Of a stretch of DNA of 64,000 nucleotides, positions 48,052-63,776 are shown in pieces. This DNA is from an uncultured Collinsella sp. (GTDB lineage Bacteria > Actinomycetota > Coriobacteriia > Coriobacteriales > Coriobacteriaceae): NCBI GenBank assembly GCA_902492935.1, contig CABUNJ010000006.1:1-64000 (forward strand), read 5' to 3'. A program made the position numbers and the translations under genes. The notes beneath the pieces are model-generated. The model worked only from the letters and a program-made list of their open reading frames with translations, was not told the origin of the DNA and did no database searches. Each line of letters starts with the position of its first letter. Position 1 is the first letter of the stretch.

Positions 48052-49428
48052 ATGTGGGCATACGAGACGACGTTCTATCAGGTCTATCCGCTGGGCTTTT
48101 GCGGAGCTCCGCGCGAAAACGCCGCCCCCGTTGCCGAGGATGAGCTCGCCCAGGCCGCCGATGTCGAACCCAACCCCGATGCTCCTATCATGAAGATTGC
48201 CCAATGGGCCGACTACCTGCAAAAACTCGGCGTTGGCGCTGTGCTCATCAACCCGCCGCTCGAGTCCGATAGTCACGGCTACGATACACGCAGCCTGCGC
48301 CATATCGACCGTCGCCTGGGTGGGGACGCCGACTTTGCCGCCGTGTGCGACACACTGCATGCTCACGGCATCCGCGTGGTGCTCGACGCCGTCTTCAACC
48401 ACGTCGGCCGCGGCTTTTGGGCCTTCCGCGATGTGCAGGAGCGTAAGTGGGACTCGCCGTACAAGGACTGGTTCCACATTAGCTTTGATGGCGACTCCTG
48501 CTACGGCGACGGCTTTTGGTACGAGGGTTGGGAAGGCCATTTTGAGCTCGTGAAGCTCAACTTGCAAAACCCTGCCGTGGTCGATTACCTGCTAGAGTCC
48601 GTGCACCGCTGGGCCGAGGTCTTTGGCGTCGACGGCCTGCGCCTGGACGTTGCCTATATGCTCGACCGCGACTTCATGCGTCGTCTGCATAGCTTCGCCC
48701 GTGAGCTCAAGCCCGACTTCGTGCTGATCGGCGAGACGCTCCACGGCGACTACAACCAGATCGTCAACGACGAGATGCTCGACTCCTGCACCAACTACGA
48801 GTGTTACAAGGGCCTGTACTCCAGCTTTAACTCGGTCAACATGTTCGAGATTGCGCACTCGCTGCACCGTCAGTTTGGCGGCGACCCCTGGTGCATCTAC
48901 CGCGGCAAGCACCTGCTGTCGTTTGTCGACAACCACGACGTGCCGCGACTGGCAAGCATCCTCACTGACAAGTCGTGCCTGCGTCCCGCCTATGGCATGC
49001 TCTTTGGCATGCCGGGCATCCCGTGCGTCTACTATGGCAGCGAGTGGGGAATTGCCGGCGAAAAGGGCGGCCCCGATGGCGACTGGGCGCTGCGCCCTGC
49101 GCTCGATGAGCCTGCGCCCAACGAACTGACGGCGTTCATCACGCAGCTCGCACACCTTCGTTCGGCCGACGACGCGGCGGCCCGTGCTCTCAACTACGGT
49201 GCCTATCGCAATGTGGTGATCCAGAACAAGCAGCTGCTGTTCGAGCGCGCCTGCGACGACGCGACGGTGCTCGTGACGGTCAATGCCGTGAACGAGCCCT
49301 ATACCTTTGGAGCCGGCGAACTCAACGGCTCCTTCGTCGACCTGCTTGCCGACGATGCGCCCACGGTCGAGCTGACAGGCTCCCTTGAACTTGCGCCCTA
49401 TGAGGTGCGTTATCTGCTGAGGGCCTAA
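48052..49428 (+). CDS. GH13 alpha-amylase-family enzyme (neopullulanase/cyclomaltodextrinase-like)
   Basis: 458 residues, cytosolic (no signal peptide). The (beta/alpha)8 barrel motifs are: region I DAVFNHVG, region II GLRLDVAY with the nucleophile Asp, region III LIGETLHG with the acid Glu, and region IV FVDNHDVPR with the transition-state Asp. The N-terminus (YETTFYQVYPLGFCGAP) is that of intracellular neopullulanase-like enzymes. Substrate would be linear or branched maltooligosaccharides. It overlaps no gene and precedes the deoxyinosine glycosylase by 3 bp, implying co-transcription. Confidence 0.88.
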   Translation: MWAYETTFYQVYPLGFCGAPRENAAPVAEDELAQAADVEPNPDAPIMKIAQWADYLQKLGVGAVLINPPLESDSHGYDTRSLRHIDRRLGGDADFAAVCDTLHAHGIRVVLDAVFNHVGRGFWAFRDVQERKWDSPYKDWFHISFDGDSCYGDGFWYEGWEGHFELVKLNLQNPAVVDYLLESVHRWAEVFGVDGLRLDVAYMLDRDFMRRLHSFARELKPDFVLIGETLHGDYNQIVNDEMLDSCTNYECYKGLYSSFNSVNMFEIAHSLHRQFGGDPWCIYRGKHLLSFVDNHDVPRLASILTDKSCLRPAYGMLFGMPGIPCVYYGSEWGIAGEKGGPDGDWALRPALDEPAPNELTAFITQLAHLRSADDAAARALNYGAYRNVVIQNKQLLFERACDDATVLVTVNAVNEPYTFGAGELNGSFVDLLADDAPTVELTGSLELAPYEVRYLLRA

Positions 49429-49431
49429 TTC

Positions 49432-50001
49432 ATGACTGCGCCGGACGAGGGCTATCAGCATATTGAGCATGGGTTTGAGCCCGTGTTTGACGAACGCTCG
49501 CGCGTTTTGGTGCTGGGGTCGTTTCCCTCGGTGCTCTCGCGTGCCAATGCCTTCTACTATGGCAATCCGCAGAACCGCTTTTGGCGCGTGATGGCCGCGT
49601 GCCTTGGTGCGCCCGTGCCGCCCAACGAGGGAGACTCTTTGGCGAGCGGCGAGCCCGTGACGCTTGACGCCTCGATTGCCGCCAAGCGGGCTATGCTGCT
49701 GAACGGCGGCGTGGCCCTGTGGGACGTGATCGAGAGCTGCGACATTAAGGGCTCGAGCGATGCGAGCATTCGTAACGTTGTGCCGGCACATATCGAGCGC
49801 ATTACCGGCGCAGCTCCCATTGAGCAGGTGATATGCAACGGTGGTACAGCTGGCCGGCTCTACAAGCGCTATCTACAAGAACGCACCGGGCTGCCTGCCA
49901 TCGTCCTGCCCTCGACAAGTCCCGCCAATGCGGCATGGCGTCCGGAGCGGCTTGTTGAGCGGTGGAGCGGCGCTGCTGATTGGCAGGCTTTTTCGATCTA
50001 G
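49432..50001 (+). CDS. DNA-deoxyinosine glycosylase (UDG superfamily, hypoxanthine type)
   Basis: 189 residues with the three UDG-superfamily signatures: motif 1 VLVLGSFPSVLSR, the conserved YYGNPQNRFWRV, and motif 3 LPSTSPANAAWR. This combination matches the family 6 hypoxanthine-DNA glycosylases, which remove deaminated adenine. The catalytic residue of family 6 is an Asn, present in the YGNPQNRFW segment. It follows GH13 by 3 bp, an odd functional pairing but a tight operon. The stop overlaps the end of the convergent minus-strand gene by 4 bp. Confidence 0.85.
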   Translation: MTAPDEGYQHIEHGFEPVFDERSRVLVLGSFPSVLSRANAFYYGNPQNRFWRVMAACLGAPVPPNEGDSLASGEPVTLDASIAAKRAMLLNGGVALWDVIESCDIKGSSDASIRNVVPAHIERITGAAPIEQVICNGGTAGRLYKRYLQERTGLPAIVLPSTSPANAAWRPERLVERWSGAADWQAFSI

Positions 50002-50654
50002 CAGTTTGAGTGCTCGGCAAGATGCCTCATAACGGCGTGCCAGATCGGTGTGGGTAGCGCAGACGTGGCGCGCACCATGCCGTCGGTGTCGACGCCACCC
50101 GTTGCGGCGCCACCGAGCTTCTGTGCGTGTTCGACGGAACACCCCATGCGAACGGCGCCCACGAGCTTGTCCATGGCCTCCGAAAACGGTCGTCGCAAGA
50201 GTCCCATGCGCGGGGAGCGACGAAGCGCCGCAATGCCGCTGTCGGCGCAGATGGCAACGCCGCCACACCACAATTGGTCATGGCGCTCACATGCCTTGAG
50301 CAGGCGAATGGCGGTCCCATGCGCCTGCTCAGTGCCCTCTTGTGCGGCTCGAATCGCGGCATAGACGCGCGTTCCCGTACCGCCAAAGCGCTCAAGCGCC
50401 TGCTCGATAGCTGTCAACGTCTCATCGTCAGCCACGTCTTCAATGGCCAGCACGATGCCATCGGCAACGCTGCCGGCGTCATTTGCCTTCAAGTCGACTG
50501 GGCGGGGGAGCACAGTGCCGGAAAGCTGTGCATAGGCGGCGATGGCATCCTGCAGGTCCCAAAGCAAAAACTCAAGATCGGCGCTATTGGGAATGCTGAT
50601 ATACGCAATGGTTTGCAGCGTTTTTGGTACATCGCCGCGTGCGGTCGTCTCCAT
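49998..50654 (-). CDS. Flavodoxin/FMN-reductase-like protein of unknown function
   Basis: 218 residues. The order strand-helix (IAYISIPNSADLEFLLWDL, DGIVLAIEDVADDETL, GTRVYAAIRAAQEGTEQAHGTAIRLLKACERHDQLWCGGVAICADSG, MGLLRRPFSEAMDKLVGAVRMG) resembles a flavodoxin-like alpha/beta fold, but the usual phosphate-binding T-x-T-G-x-T loop is not obvious and the assignment is tentative. ATG 50654 has AAAGGAGG upstream. It is convergent with the glycosylase and divergent from the aminotransferase. Function is unknown. Confidence 0.55.
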   Translation of the reverse strand: METTARGDVPKTLQTIAYISIPNSADLEFLLWDLQDAIAAYAQLSGTVLPRPVDLKANDAGSVADGIVLAIEDVADDETLTAIEQALERFGGTGTRVYAAIRAAQEGTEQAHGTAIRLLKACERHDQLWCGGVAICADSGIAALRRSPRMGLLRRPFSEAMDKLVGAVRMGCSVEHAQKLGGAATGGVDTDGMVRATSALPTPIWHAVMRHLAEHSNC

Positions 50655-50747
50655 GCCGCCTCCTTTCCGGTTCATTTCCGTTTAGGTTACACCGTCCGGC
50701 GGCGCCTCGCCGCGCTATCCTAGTGCAACCCTTACGAAAGGAACGCC

Positions 50748-51884
50748 ATGCGCCTGCCCATGAATACCTCGCTTGCCACGCTCAAGCCCTCCGGCATCCG
50801 CCGAATCAACGCGCTCGCCGCCCAGCACCCGGGGTGCATCGCGCTCGCGCTCGGCGAGCCCGATTTTCCCACGCCCGATGTGATTAGCGCCGAGGTGACT
50901 GCTTCGTTGGACCGCGGCGACACGCACTATCCGCCCAACAACGGTCGCCCCGCCCTGCGTGAGGCGTTATCTGCCTACATGGGGGATGCGGGACTTGCGT
51001 TTTCGGCCGACGAGGTCATCCTGACCGACGGCGCGACCGAGGCCCTGTCGGCAACATTCATGGCTATGCTCAACCCCGGCGACGAGGTTATTATCCCCAC
51101 GCCGGCCTTTGGCCTGTACGAGAGCATCGTCGTAGCCAATCACGCCAAAGCGGTCTTTTTGGATACGGAGCCTGCGCAATTTCAGATTGACGAGGATGCG
51201 CTTCGCGCCTGTGTGACCCCGGCGACCAAGGCCATCGTTATCTGCTCGCCCAATAACCCCACGGGCTGCATTCTCAACGCGGCATCGCTCGACGCCATGG
51301 CACACGTGGCAGAGCAGGCGGGCATCTACGTGGTCTGCGACGACGTATACAACCGCCTGGTTTATGTGGATGGCTACGAGCGCTTTGCTCAGCGTCACCC
51401 GGAGCTGCGTGAGCAGACGGTAGTCATCGAGAGCTTCTCCAAGCCCTGGGCCATGACCGGCTGGCGCCTGGGTTGGCTCGCAGCAGCGGCACCCGTCATC
51501 GCCGAGATCGCAAAAGCTCACCAATACCTAGTATCGAGCGCCGTCTCCTTCGAAATGGACGCCGCAGCCCGAGCCCTCACCGTCGACCCAACCCCCATGC
51601 TCAAAGTCTACCGAGCCCGCCGTGAGCGCGTACTCGCAGCCTTAGACGCCATGGGCCTCGACGTAGTAGAGCCCGCAGGAGCCTTCTACACTTTCCCGTG
51701 CATCAAAAAGTTTGGTCTAACCAGCGAAGACTTCTGCATCAAAGCCATCAAAGAGGCCAACGTAGCCCTAGTTCCCGGAAACTGCTTCGGAACCGAAGGC
51801 CACATTCGCCTCAGCTATTGCGTTTCCGACCAAGATTTGGACGAAGGCCTAAATCGCCTGTCCACCTTCATTTCAACCTTATAG
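50748..51884 (+). CDS. Aminotransferase class I/II (aspartate/aromatic/other)
   Basis: 378 residues with the fold-type I plan: N-terminal IALALGEPDFPTPDV, the cofactor-phosphate GATEALSATFMAML, substrate segment SPNNPTGCILN, DDVYNRL and the PLP Lys in ESFSKPWAMTGWRLGW. ATG 50748 has GAAAGGA upstream. From about 51515 to the stop, codon use shifts strongly toward A-ending codons (CTA, GTA, GCA, GAA, CGA, AAA), unlike the first two-thirds. The protein remains family-like across the join, so a recombination or gene-conversion tract is possible. Substrate is not determined. Confidence 0.88.
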   Translation: MRLPMNTSLATLKPSGIRRINALAAQHPGCIALALGEPDFPTPDVISAEVTASLDRGDTHYPPNNGRPALREALSAYMGDAGLAFSADEVILTDGATEALSATFMAMLNPGDEVIIPTPAFGLYESIVVANHAKAVFLDTEPAQFQIDEDALRACVTPATKAIVICSPNNPTGCILNAASLDAMAHVAEQAGIYVVCDDVYNRLVYVDGYERFAQRHPELREQTVVIESFSKPWAMTGWRLGWLAAAAPVIAEIAKAHQYLVSSAVSFEMDAAARALTVDPTPMLKVYRARRERVLAALDAMGLDVVEPAGAFYTFPCIKKFGLTSEDFCIKAIKEANVALVPGNCFGTEGHIRLSYCVSDQDLDEGLNRLSTFISTL

Positions 51885-51931
51885 CCCAACGGGACGCAAC
51901 ACATCAGCCCACCGACCCAAGCATTATGAGT

Positions 51932-52154
51932 GGGGGCGTCAGCCAACGAAAACCCGGGCTGCCCAAAGTCAACGCAGGCCGCGCCGCCAAAGGCCAGGCG
52001 CAAGGTTTTCGTAGATTCCGCACGAGCCGAAGAGCACTTAATGTGCTCTTCGTGCGAGCCAGGACTTGACCGAGCGAAAACCTTGCGCCTGGCGTTTGGC
52101 GGCACGGCCGGATGGTGGAATTGTGTGCAGCCCGGTTTTCCGTTGACCGACGCC
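51932..52154. repeat. Large hairpin element with AGCACTTAATGTGCT core, copy 1
   Basis: A 223-bp imperfect palindrome in three layers. Outer: GGCGTCAGCCAACGAAAACC (left) against the inverse of CGTTGACCGACGCC and GCAGCCCGGTTTTC at the right. Middle: 35-nt arms at 51977-52011 and 52075-52109 (GGCCGCGCCGCC... GCGCAAGGTTTTCG) with two mismatches. Inner: GAAGAGCAC-TTAAT-GTGCTCTTC at 52029-52051. Related to the element at 62966-63104. It lies between the aminotransferase and the rplJ leader. Confidence 0.88.
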
Positions 52155-52185
52155 GGGGTCCCCGCCATAATACTTTCGGTTCACG

Positions 52186-52322
52186 CACGAATCCGCTGCC
52201 AGAGACAGCCGGTGCAAACGGGCATCGCCCGCGAGCTTAATGGGATATCCCGCCAGCCGAGGTGGTCGAGTAGATATGTCTTCTCGCCCCCGTCGCTCAT
52301 GCAGCGCGGGGGCTTTCTTTTT
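52186..52322 (+). ncRNA. Ribosomal protein L10 leader with terminator hairpin
   Basis: The stretch CAGAGACAGCCGGTGC, a hairpin around GGGCATCGCCC, then TTAATGGGATATCCCGCCAGCCGAGGT matches the conserved L10-leader features (AGACAGC..GGTGC, TTAAT, CCGAGGT). It is followed by a terminator, GCCCCCG (52286-52292) / CGGGGGC (52307-52313) with TTTCTTTTT. Binding of the L10(L12)4 complex is expected to control read-through into rplJ. Boundaries are approximate. Confidence 0.75.
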
Positions 52323-52387
52323 GGACATGCCCCCGTCACGTCCTTGTGGCGGACCGTGCCCGGAAAGAATTCGAGGAGGTGTAATTT

Positions 52388-52909
52388 ATGCCCCAGCAGT
52401 ACAAAATCGACAAGGTTGCAGAGATCGAGTCCCGTATCGCCGAGAACGCCGGTCTGTTCGTCGTCAACTACAACGGTCTGACGGTTAAGCAGGCTCAGGA
52501 GCTGCGTCATCAGCTTCGCGAGTGCGGCGCCGAGATGAAGGTCTACAAGAACAACCTGGTCAAGATCGCTCTCAAGAACCAGGAGCAGCCCGAGATCGAC
52601 GAGATCCTCGCCGGCCCCGTCGCTTATGTGTTCTACGAGACCGAGCCGGTCGAGGCCGCTAAGGCCCTTAAGGACTTCTCCGCTAAGTCCAAGGGCGTCC
52701 TTGAGATCAAGGGCGGTATCTCCGACGGCAAGGCCGTTTCCGCTGATGATGTTAAGGCTATCGCCGAGCTGCCCACCAAGGATCAGCTTCTCGGCCAGAT
52801 CGCCGGCCTCATCTCCGGTTTCGCTCGCGACATCGCTGTCTGCGTCAACGGCGTTTCCTCTGGTCTCGCTCGTTCGATCCAGCAGGTCTCCGAGCAGAAG
52901 GCAGCCTAG
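52388..52909 (+). CDS. rplJ: 50S ribosomal protein L10
   Basis: 173 residues with the L10 N-terminal domain (YKIDKVAEIESRIAENAGLFVVNYNGLTVKQAQELRHQLREC... YKNNLVKIAL) and the C-terminal L7/L12-binding helix (IAGLISGFARDIAVCVNGVSSGLARSIQQV). L10 forms the base of the stalk and regulates its own operon. ATG 52388 has GAGGAGGT upstream. It is preceded by a canonical leader and followed by rplL. Confidence 0.97.
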   Translation: MPQQYKIDKVAEIESRIAENAGLFVVNYNGLTVKQAQELRHQLRECGAEMKVYKNNLVKIALKNQEQPEIDEILAGPVAYVFYETEPVEAAKALKDFSAKSKGVLEIKGGISDGKAVSADDVKAIAELPTKDQLLGQIAGLISGFARDIAVCVNGVSSGLARSIQQVSEQKAA

Positions 52910-53011
52910 TCGCTGTTTTCATCCGCGGCGGCAACGCCGCACCCCTGGCGCATTCGCGCCGTGTTTTAACTGATCTCCGTGCATCCACACGGAAACCGAA
53001 AGGACTTAGAA

Positions 53012-53389
53012 ATGGCTAAGCTTACCACCGATGAGATCATCGATGCTCTTAAGGAAATGACCCTTCTCGAGGCTTCCGAGCTCGTCAAGGCTATCGAGGA
53101 CACCTTCGGCGTTTCCGCCGCTGCTCCTGCCGCTGTTGTCGCCGCTCCCGCTGCTGGCGCTGCTGAGGCCGAGGAGAAGACCGAGTTTGACGTCGTGCTC
53201 GAGGGCTTCGGCGACAACAAGATCCAGGTCATCAAGGCCGTCCGTGAGCTCACCAACCTTGGCCTGAAGGAGGCCAAGGAGGTCGTCGAGGGCGCTCCCA
53301 AGGCTGTTCTCGAGGGTGCCAAGAAGGAGGACGCCGAGGCTGCCAAGGAGAAGCTCGAGGCTGCTGGCGCTGCTGTCACCCTCAAGTAA
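53012..53389 (+). CDS. rplL: 50S ribosomal protein L7/L12
   Basis: 125 residues. N-terminal dimerisation helices (TTDEIIDALKEMTLLEASELVKAIEDTFGV), an Ala/Val/Pro hinge (AAAPAAVVAAPAAGAAEAEE) and the C-terminal factor-binding domain (VVLEGFGDNKIQVIKAVRELTNLGLKEAKEVVEGAP). ATG 53012 is taken with GAAAGGA upstream; the frame from 52979 lies in the intergenic region. Followed by a strong terminator. Confidence 0.97.
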   Translation: MAKLTTDEIIDALKEMTLLEASELVKAIEDTFGVSAAAPAAVVAAPAAGAAEAEEKTEFDVVLEGFGDNKIQVIKAVRELTNLGLKEAKEVVEGAPKAVLEGAKKEDAEAAKEKLEAAGAAVTLK

Positions 53390-53416
53390 TCAGGCTTTCT
53401 CGCCAGATTTCTTTGC

Positions 53417-53450
53417 AGACGGGGTTAGCATTGCGAGCCCCGTCTTTTTT
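53417..53450 (+). terminator. Terminator after rplL
   Basis: AGACGGGG / CCCCGTCT around a 13-nt loop, followed by TTTTTT. Confidence 0.92.
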
Positions 53451-53702
53451 GTTTAGACCCCTCGGCTTCGTTTGCTCGGCATGCAAATTGTCGTCGTTAG
53501 CGTTGCTTTGGGGCCGATACCGTTGGGCGATAAAATTGCGCCATTCGTGCAATAATTTGCGTTGACCTGCTGAAGAATTGCGTTTGCCTTACGGCTGCGC
53601 CTGCTCCCGGCGGTAAGATACTTCGGTATCGCAATTTGGTCTGCGGCCGCCGTGCCGCACGCACAGGGCGCATGCGCGCCTGCGAAAGGATCCTTGAATA
53701 AC
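53451..53702. other. Intergenic region between rplL and galU
   Basis: 252 bp with no supported gene. Several TTGCG/CGCAA repeats occur (53555-53640: AATTTGCGTTGACC, AATTGCGTTTGCC, CGCAATTTGG), and TTGACC near 53562 could be a -35. No clear terminator, riboswitch or operator was recognised. Confidence 0.4.
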
Positions 53703-54611
53703 ATGAAGGCAATCATCCCCGCCGCCGGTCTGGGCACGCGTTTTCTGCCTGGCACCAAGTGCACGCCTAAAGAGATGCTGCCGGTACTCGACAAGCCGGT
53801 CATCCAGTATGTCGTTGAGGAGGCACTCGACCCCGAGGAGGTCGACGATGCCATTATCGTCACCTCTCCCGGTAAGCCCGAGCTGCTGAGCTACTTCCAG
53901 CCCGATCGCTCGCTCGAGAACCTGCTGCGCGAGCGCGGCAAGGATGCTTACGCCGATGCCGTTGCCCACGCTGGCGGCATGCCGGTCGACTTCCGCTATC
54001 AGTACGAGCCCAAGGGCCTCGGTCACGCTATTCGCTCTGCCGCCGACGCGGTGGCGGGGGAGAACTTCCTGGTTCTTCTGGGCGACTACGTTGTGCCTAA
54101 CCGCGACATCTGCGACAAGATGCTCGCCGTCTCCAAGGAGCACGGCGGCGCTTCCGTTATCGCCGTTGCCGCGTGCTCTCCCGAGGAAGTCAGCCGCTAC
54201 GGCGTTATCGCCGGCGAGCGCGTTGGTGCCCTCGAGGGCGCCGAGGACGTTGCCGACGACGAGCCGGGCGCTGTGTGGCGCATCGGCGGTCTGGTCGAGA
54301 AGCCCGCTCCCGAGGCGGCTCCGTCCAACCTGTACATCGTCGGTCGTTACCTGCTGAGCCCGCTGGTCATGGACCTGCTCGCCGATCAGCAGGCTGGCAA
54401 GGGCGGCGAGATCCAGCTCACCGACGCCATGGCCCGTTCGCTCGACCGCGAGGCCATGTACGCCGTCGTCATCGACCCGCTGTCGGGCTACGACACCGGC
54501 ACTCCCTCTGGTTGGATGGCCACTAACGCCCTCATGGCTGCAAACGACCCCCGCTTTGCCGATGCCTTCTGGGACGCCATCGACGAGCGCGGCGGATTGA
54601 TGCGCAAGTAA
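53703..54611 (+). CDS. galU: UTP-glucose-1-phosphate uridylyltransferase
   Basis: GalU makes UDP-glucose for cell-envelope polymers. 302 residues, the usual length. The nucleotide-binding motif is AIIPAAGLGTRFLPGTKCTPKEMLPVLDKPVIQYVVEEAL; YQYEPKGLGHAIRSA, VLLGDYVV (metal Asp), and a C-terminal GGEIQLTDAMARSL complete the family pattern. ATG 53703 follows GAAAGGA by 11 bp. It is placed between rplL and rpoB, not a usual member of this block. Confidence 0.93.
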   Translation: MKAIIPAAGLGTRFLPGTKCTPKEMLPVLDKPVIQYVVEEALDPEEVDDAIIVTSPGKPELLSYFQPDRSLENLLRERGKDAYADAVAHAGGMPVDFRYQYEPKGLGHAIRSAADAVAGENFLVLLGDYVVPNRDICDKMLAVSKEHGGASVIAVAACSPEEVSRYGVIAGERVGALEGAEDVADDEPGAVWRIGGLVEKPAPEAAPSNLYIVGRYLLSPLVMDLLADQQAGKGGEIQLTDAMARSLDREAMYAVVIDPLSGYDTGTPSGWMATNALMAANDPRFADAFWDAIDERGGLMRK

Positions 54612-54631
54612 GCCTTCGGGCACCGACATTT

Positions 54632-54664
54632 ACGGGCGTGGACCTCGGTTCGCGCCCGTTTTTT
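54632..54664 (+). terminator. Terminator after galU
   Basis: ACGGGCG / CGCCCGT with a 14-nt loop and TTTTTT. Confidence 0.87.
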
Positions 54665-54706
54665 ATAAGAGCTGCGATTGCCGCCTCTCTGTTCACAGAA
54701 AATATA

Positions 54707-54720
54707 TGAACAGATGTTCG
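54707..54720. promoter_or_regulatory. SOS-box-like palindrome upstream of rpoB
   Basis: TGAACAGATGTTCG matches the Gram-positive LexA pattern GAAC-N4-GTTC except for the first base of the outer C/G pair. A second GTTCA / TGAAC pair surrounds an AT-rich stretch just upstream (54691-54711). No SOS gene is adjacent, so the match may be chance. Confidence 0.25.
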
Positions 54721-54797
54721 ATACACATACATCTACCTGCGTGTTTTCTGTCGAAAATCTTTGCTACTCCAAAAACTCAATCGCGTCAAGGCTTTTC

Positions 54798-54825
54798 TTG
54801 CCCAACGGTCGGTACCTGATAAACT
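54798..54825 (+). promoter_or_regulatory. Putative rpoB promoter
   Basis: TTGCCC (54798-54803) and TAAACT (54820-54825), 16 bp apart, 73 bp before the rpoB start. The spacing is shorter than the 18 bp seen at other promoters here, so confidence is moderate. Confidence 0.4.
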
Positions 54826-54898
54826 ATTAGGTTGCGATAACTGGCGAAGCTATGCCTCGCCAACCCACCGAGCATTTCCGTGAAGGAGGAAAAACCTG

Positions 54899-58390
<3,492 letters not shown>

Positions 58391-58396
58391 TTGACT

Positions 58397-62872
<4,476 letters not shown>

Positions 62873-62898
62873 TTTCCTAGTACGTTAACCGCCCTTCC

Positions 62899-62935
62899 AA
62901 AGACCCGCTTCCCAACAGGGGAGCGGGTCTTTTTT
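62899..62935 (+). terminator. Terminator after rpoC
   Basis: AGACCCGCT / AGCGGGTCT around CCCAACAGGGG-type loop, followed by six T. Confidence 0.92.
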
Positions 62936-62965
62936 GGTGAGGAACGTTGCCCCGACGAGCACGTC

Positions 62966-63104
62966 GGATTCCCGGAACGGGCGGCCCGCTGTTAAAGTTT
63001 GTCGCGAGTTCCGCACGCAAAGGAAAGCACTTAATGTGCTTTCCGTCTTGTGCAGGACTGTAGAGCAGCAAACTTAAACAGCGGGCCGCCCGTTCCGGGA
63101 ATCC
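62966..63104. repeat. Large hairpin element with AGCACTTAATGTGCT core, copy 2
   Basis: The outer 36-nt arms (62966-63001 and 63069-63104; GGATTCCCGGAACGGGCGG and its inverse) match at 35 of 36 positions. Inside is TTCCGCACG, a stem GGAAAGCAC-TTAAT-GTGCTTTCC (63022-63044) and AGGACT. The core sequence and its surroundings recur in the 51932-52154 element, with the stem changed on both sides together. Confidence 0.9.
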
Positions 63105-63130
63105 GCCCCCGCGCACAGAAGGGGATTCCT

Positions 63131-63162
63131 TTTGCCAATAAGGGACAGGTTTATTTTGGTAG
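63131..63162. repeat. GGGACAGG-core inverted repeat E5
   Basis: TTTGCCAATAA and TTATTTTGGTAG flank GGGACAGGT. It follows the large hairpin by 26 bp. Arms differ from the other GGGACAGG elements. Confidence 0.6.
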
Positions 63163-63257
63163 GTTTTTCCTGCTTGAATTTGAAACATTTCGTCCGGCCA
63201 GAGCGTATCTATGGTGAGGACCTCATCAAGAATCATTACCGTCACCGGGAGGTGATT

Positions 63258-63776
63258 GTGGAAGAACAGGCATTTAGACAGGCGGTCGAAGATCACCGGG
63301 ATGTCGTGTTTCGAATCGCCTTGACGTACCTGCGCGATCGCGCCGATGCCGACGATATTGCCCAAGATGTCTTTCTTAAGTTGCTTAAAAGCGATGGACA
63401 CTTTGAAAGTTGGGAACATCTTCGCCGCTGGCTTATCCGGGTCACGATCAATGAATGTAAATCGCTCTTTCGAAAGCCATGGAGGCGTGTAGAGGATATC
63501 GAGAACCTGGCCGATTCGCTTTCGGCGGCGCAGGATGAGACCAAGGCGGTCCTGTCAGACGTTATGCGACTTCCGGAGCGATTCCGTATCCCCATCGTGC
63601 TCTATTACTATCTGGGCTTTTCGACCTCAGAGATTGCCGAGTTACTGCATGTGCCAGCCGCGACCGTTCGAACGCGTTTAGCTCGCGGTAGATCGAAGCT
63701 CAAATTCATCCTAGAGGAGGGCGACCGTGAAATCCAACCAGATCAAGCAGGCCTTCGAGTCCGTCCAAGCCGATAG
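63258..63776 (+). CDS. ECF-type sigma-70 family RNA polymerase sigma factor
   Basis: 172 residues with sigma region 2 (FRIALTYLRDRADADDIAQDVFLKLLKSDGHFESWEHLRRWLIRVTINECKSLFR, about 20-75) and region 4 with its helix-turn-helix (VMRLPERFRIPIVLYYYLGFSTSEIAELLHVPAATVRTRLARGRSKLK, about 105-155). There is no region 1 or 3, so it is of the group 4 (ECF) type. GTG 63258 has GGGAGGTG upstream; earlier frame to 63132 is not coding. Its 3' end overlaps the next gene by 50 bp, the usual arrangement for sigma/anti-sigma pairs. Confidence 0.88.
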   Translation: MEEQAFRQAVEDHRDVVFRIALTYLRDRADADDIAQDVFLKLLKSDGHFESWEHLRRWLIRVTINECKSLFRKPWRRVEDIENLADSLSAAQDETKAVLSDVMRLPERFRIPIVLYYYLGFSTSEIAELLHVPAATVRTRLARGRSKLKFILEEGDREIQPDQAGLRVRPSR

